Shown: positions 5,655-6,484 of the stretch, in pieces | Layout of the letters: the number at the start of each line of letters is the position of its first letter | Numbering within the stretch: the first letter of the stretch is position 1 | Assembly (NCBI GenBank): GCA_023387375.1 | Contig: JAEWIE010000044.1 | Location: forward strand, 1-6,484 | DNA length: 6,484 nucleotides | Reading direction: 5' to 3' | Origin: Bacteroidota bacterium | GTDB lineage: Bacteria; Bacteroidota; Bacteroidia; Flavobacteriales; Weeksellaceae | Position numbers and translations under genes: made by a program | Notes under the pieces: generated by a model | What the model was told of the DNA's origin: nothing | The model's database searches: none | Seen by the model: the letters and a program-made list of their open reading frames with translations, nothing else

Positions 5655-6484
5655 ATGGATTTAGATTTCAGCGATAACTTTCGGGCCAAAGGCAAGATTA
5701 AACTAGATAAACTTAGCACCCGCTACGAGGGTGAGCTTACCAAAGCGCAAGGAAAGGCCCTTCTCAAACTAGAAAAAGAAAAACTCTACGAGCTTCAGGA
5801 GAAGCTCTATGCAGACGGCTCTAAATCTCTCCTGATCATTCTTCAAGCGATGGATGCCGCAGGCAAAGACAGCTTAATTGAACATGTCTTCGGTGGGGTC
5901 AATCCACAGGGCTGTGAGGTTACTTCTTTTAAAACTCCGAGTACGAAAGAATATTCTCATGACTTTCTTTGGCGACACATAATCGCCCTTCCTGCCAAAG
6001 GAAAAATCGGAATCTTCAACCGCTCCCACTACGAAAGTGTTCTCGTTTGCAAAGTGCATCCAGAGTACAATCTGAGTGAGAAAGTGTGGGAAGATGTCAA
6101 AGAGTTTGATGCCCAATTCTGGAAAGACCGCTATGAAAGCATCGAGAATTTTGAGAAGCATTTGGCGAGCAATGGAACAAAAATCGTAAAGTTATTTCTG
6201 CATGTTTCCAAAGAAGAGCAAAAGCAGCGCTTCTTGGACCGACTAAATGAAGAGGACAAAAACTGGAAATTTTCTCATGGCGATTTAAAAGAACGTGCGC
6301 TCTGGAATAAGTACCAAGAAGCTTACGAGACTGCTATATCAAATACCTCGAAGGACCATGCCCCTTGGTTTATTGTACCTGCGGATCAAAAATGGTTTGC
6401 TAGAGTCGCAGCTGTTCAAATTATTATTGATGCGCTTGAAGAAATGGACCTCTCCTATCCCGATTTTCCCGAAGAAAGCAAAAA
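5655..6484 (+). CDS. Polyphosphate kinase 2 family protein, class III-like (3' end off the window)
   Basis: 276 codons are visible and the family is about 270-300 residues, so little is missing. PPK2 enzymes move phosphate between polyphosphate and nucleotides in the cytoplasm. The P-loop Walker A is in ILQAMDAAGKDS (62-73), with Asp67, Lys71 and Asp72 as expected phosphate/metal-binding residues. The Walker B region reads IGIFNRSHYESVLV (118-131). Further family blocks are FWKDRYESIENFEKHL (155-170), KLFLHVSKEEQKQRF (179-193), KNWKFSHGDLKER (202-214) and APWFIVPADQKWFARV (236-251). The GIFNRSHYE form and the VPADxKWxxR block fit the single-domain branch (TIGR03709-like, class III), whose studied members phosphorylate AMP and ADP. 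That substrate range is an inference for this protein. The start is the first ATG after an in-frame stop at 5598-5600. A purine-rich AAGAGAAGG abuts it and is too close for a standard ribosome binding site. Confidence 0.93.
   Translation, partial: MDLDFSDNFRAKGKIKLDKLSTRYEGELTKAQGKALLKLEKEKLYELQEKLYADGSKSLLIILQAMDAAGKDSLIEHVFGGVNPQGCEVTSFKTPSTKEYSHDFLWRHIIALPAKGKIGIFNRSHYESVLVCKVHPEYNLSEKVWEDVKEFDAQFWKDRYESIENFEKHLASNGTKIVKLFLHVSKEEQKQRFLDRLNEEDKNWKFSHGDLKERALWNKYQEAYETAISNTSKDHAPWFIVPADQKWFARVAAVQIIIDALEEMDLSYPDFPEESK

Noticed and set aside
5874..6161. Minus-strand open frame of 95 codons opposite the PPK2 gene
   Set aside because: It lies entirely opposite conserved PPK2 motifs and has no promoter or family resemblance.
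1..6484. Mobile elements, CRISPR arrays, tRNA/rRNA genes, attachment sites
   Set aside because: I saw no transposase or integrase, no regularly spaced repeats, no cloverleaf and no long direct repeats.

Overview
The window looks like an ordinary chromosomal segment of a low-GC member of the Bacteroidota, probably a flavobacterium (Flavobacteriia). Three things suggest this. Promoter boxes fit the Bacteroidota sigma factor consensus (TTTG, about 20 bases, TAnnTTTG). Most starts lack a Shine-Dalgarno sequence and have A/T-rich leaders. The gene families, in particular a small secreted DUF1573 protein and a COG4757-type hydrolase, are common in that phylum. The assignment is an inference from these features, not from a database search.

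Layout. Four genes on the minus strand fill the first three quarters. Read in their own direction (right to left) they are valS (valyl-tRNA synthetase), a DUF4241 protein, a ribokinase-like PfkB sugar kinase, and an alpha/beta hydrolase that runs off the left edge. Gaps of 160, 65 and 133 bases separate them. There is a hairpin pair behind valS and a strong promoter match in front of the kinase, so they are probably separate or only partly coupled transcription units. A 138-base divergent intergenic region (4886-5023) holds back-to-back promoters for valS and for the plus-strand DUF1573 gene. That gene ends at an excellent intrinsic terminator followed by a second hairpin. Next comes a nearly complete class III-type polyphosphate kinase 2 gene that runs off the right edge. 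No intergenic stretch exceeds 300 bases; the longest is 229 bases (5426-5654).

The genes do not form an obvious pathway. valS charges tRNA(Val), PPK2 links polyphosphate to nucleotide pools, the PfkB protein is a putative sugar kinase, and DUF4241 and DUF1573 are uncharacterised. I see no tRNA or rRNA gene, insertion sequence, phage gene, CRISPR array or riboswitch.

The observation most worth following is the kinase. Its sugar-binding half is textbook ribokinase, but most recognisable nucleotide- and cation-site motifs in its C-terminal half are replaced, while the catalytic aspartate is kept. Other points are mostly regulatory: divergent promoters whose -33 regions would overlap, a hairpin at the predicted 5' end of the DUF1573 mRNA, and tandem hairpins behind valS that can also pair with each other. 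I did not find a convincing new multi-gene system here.
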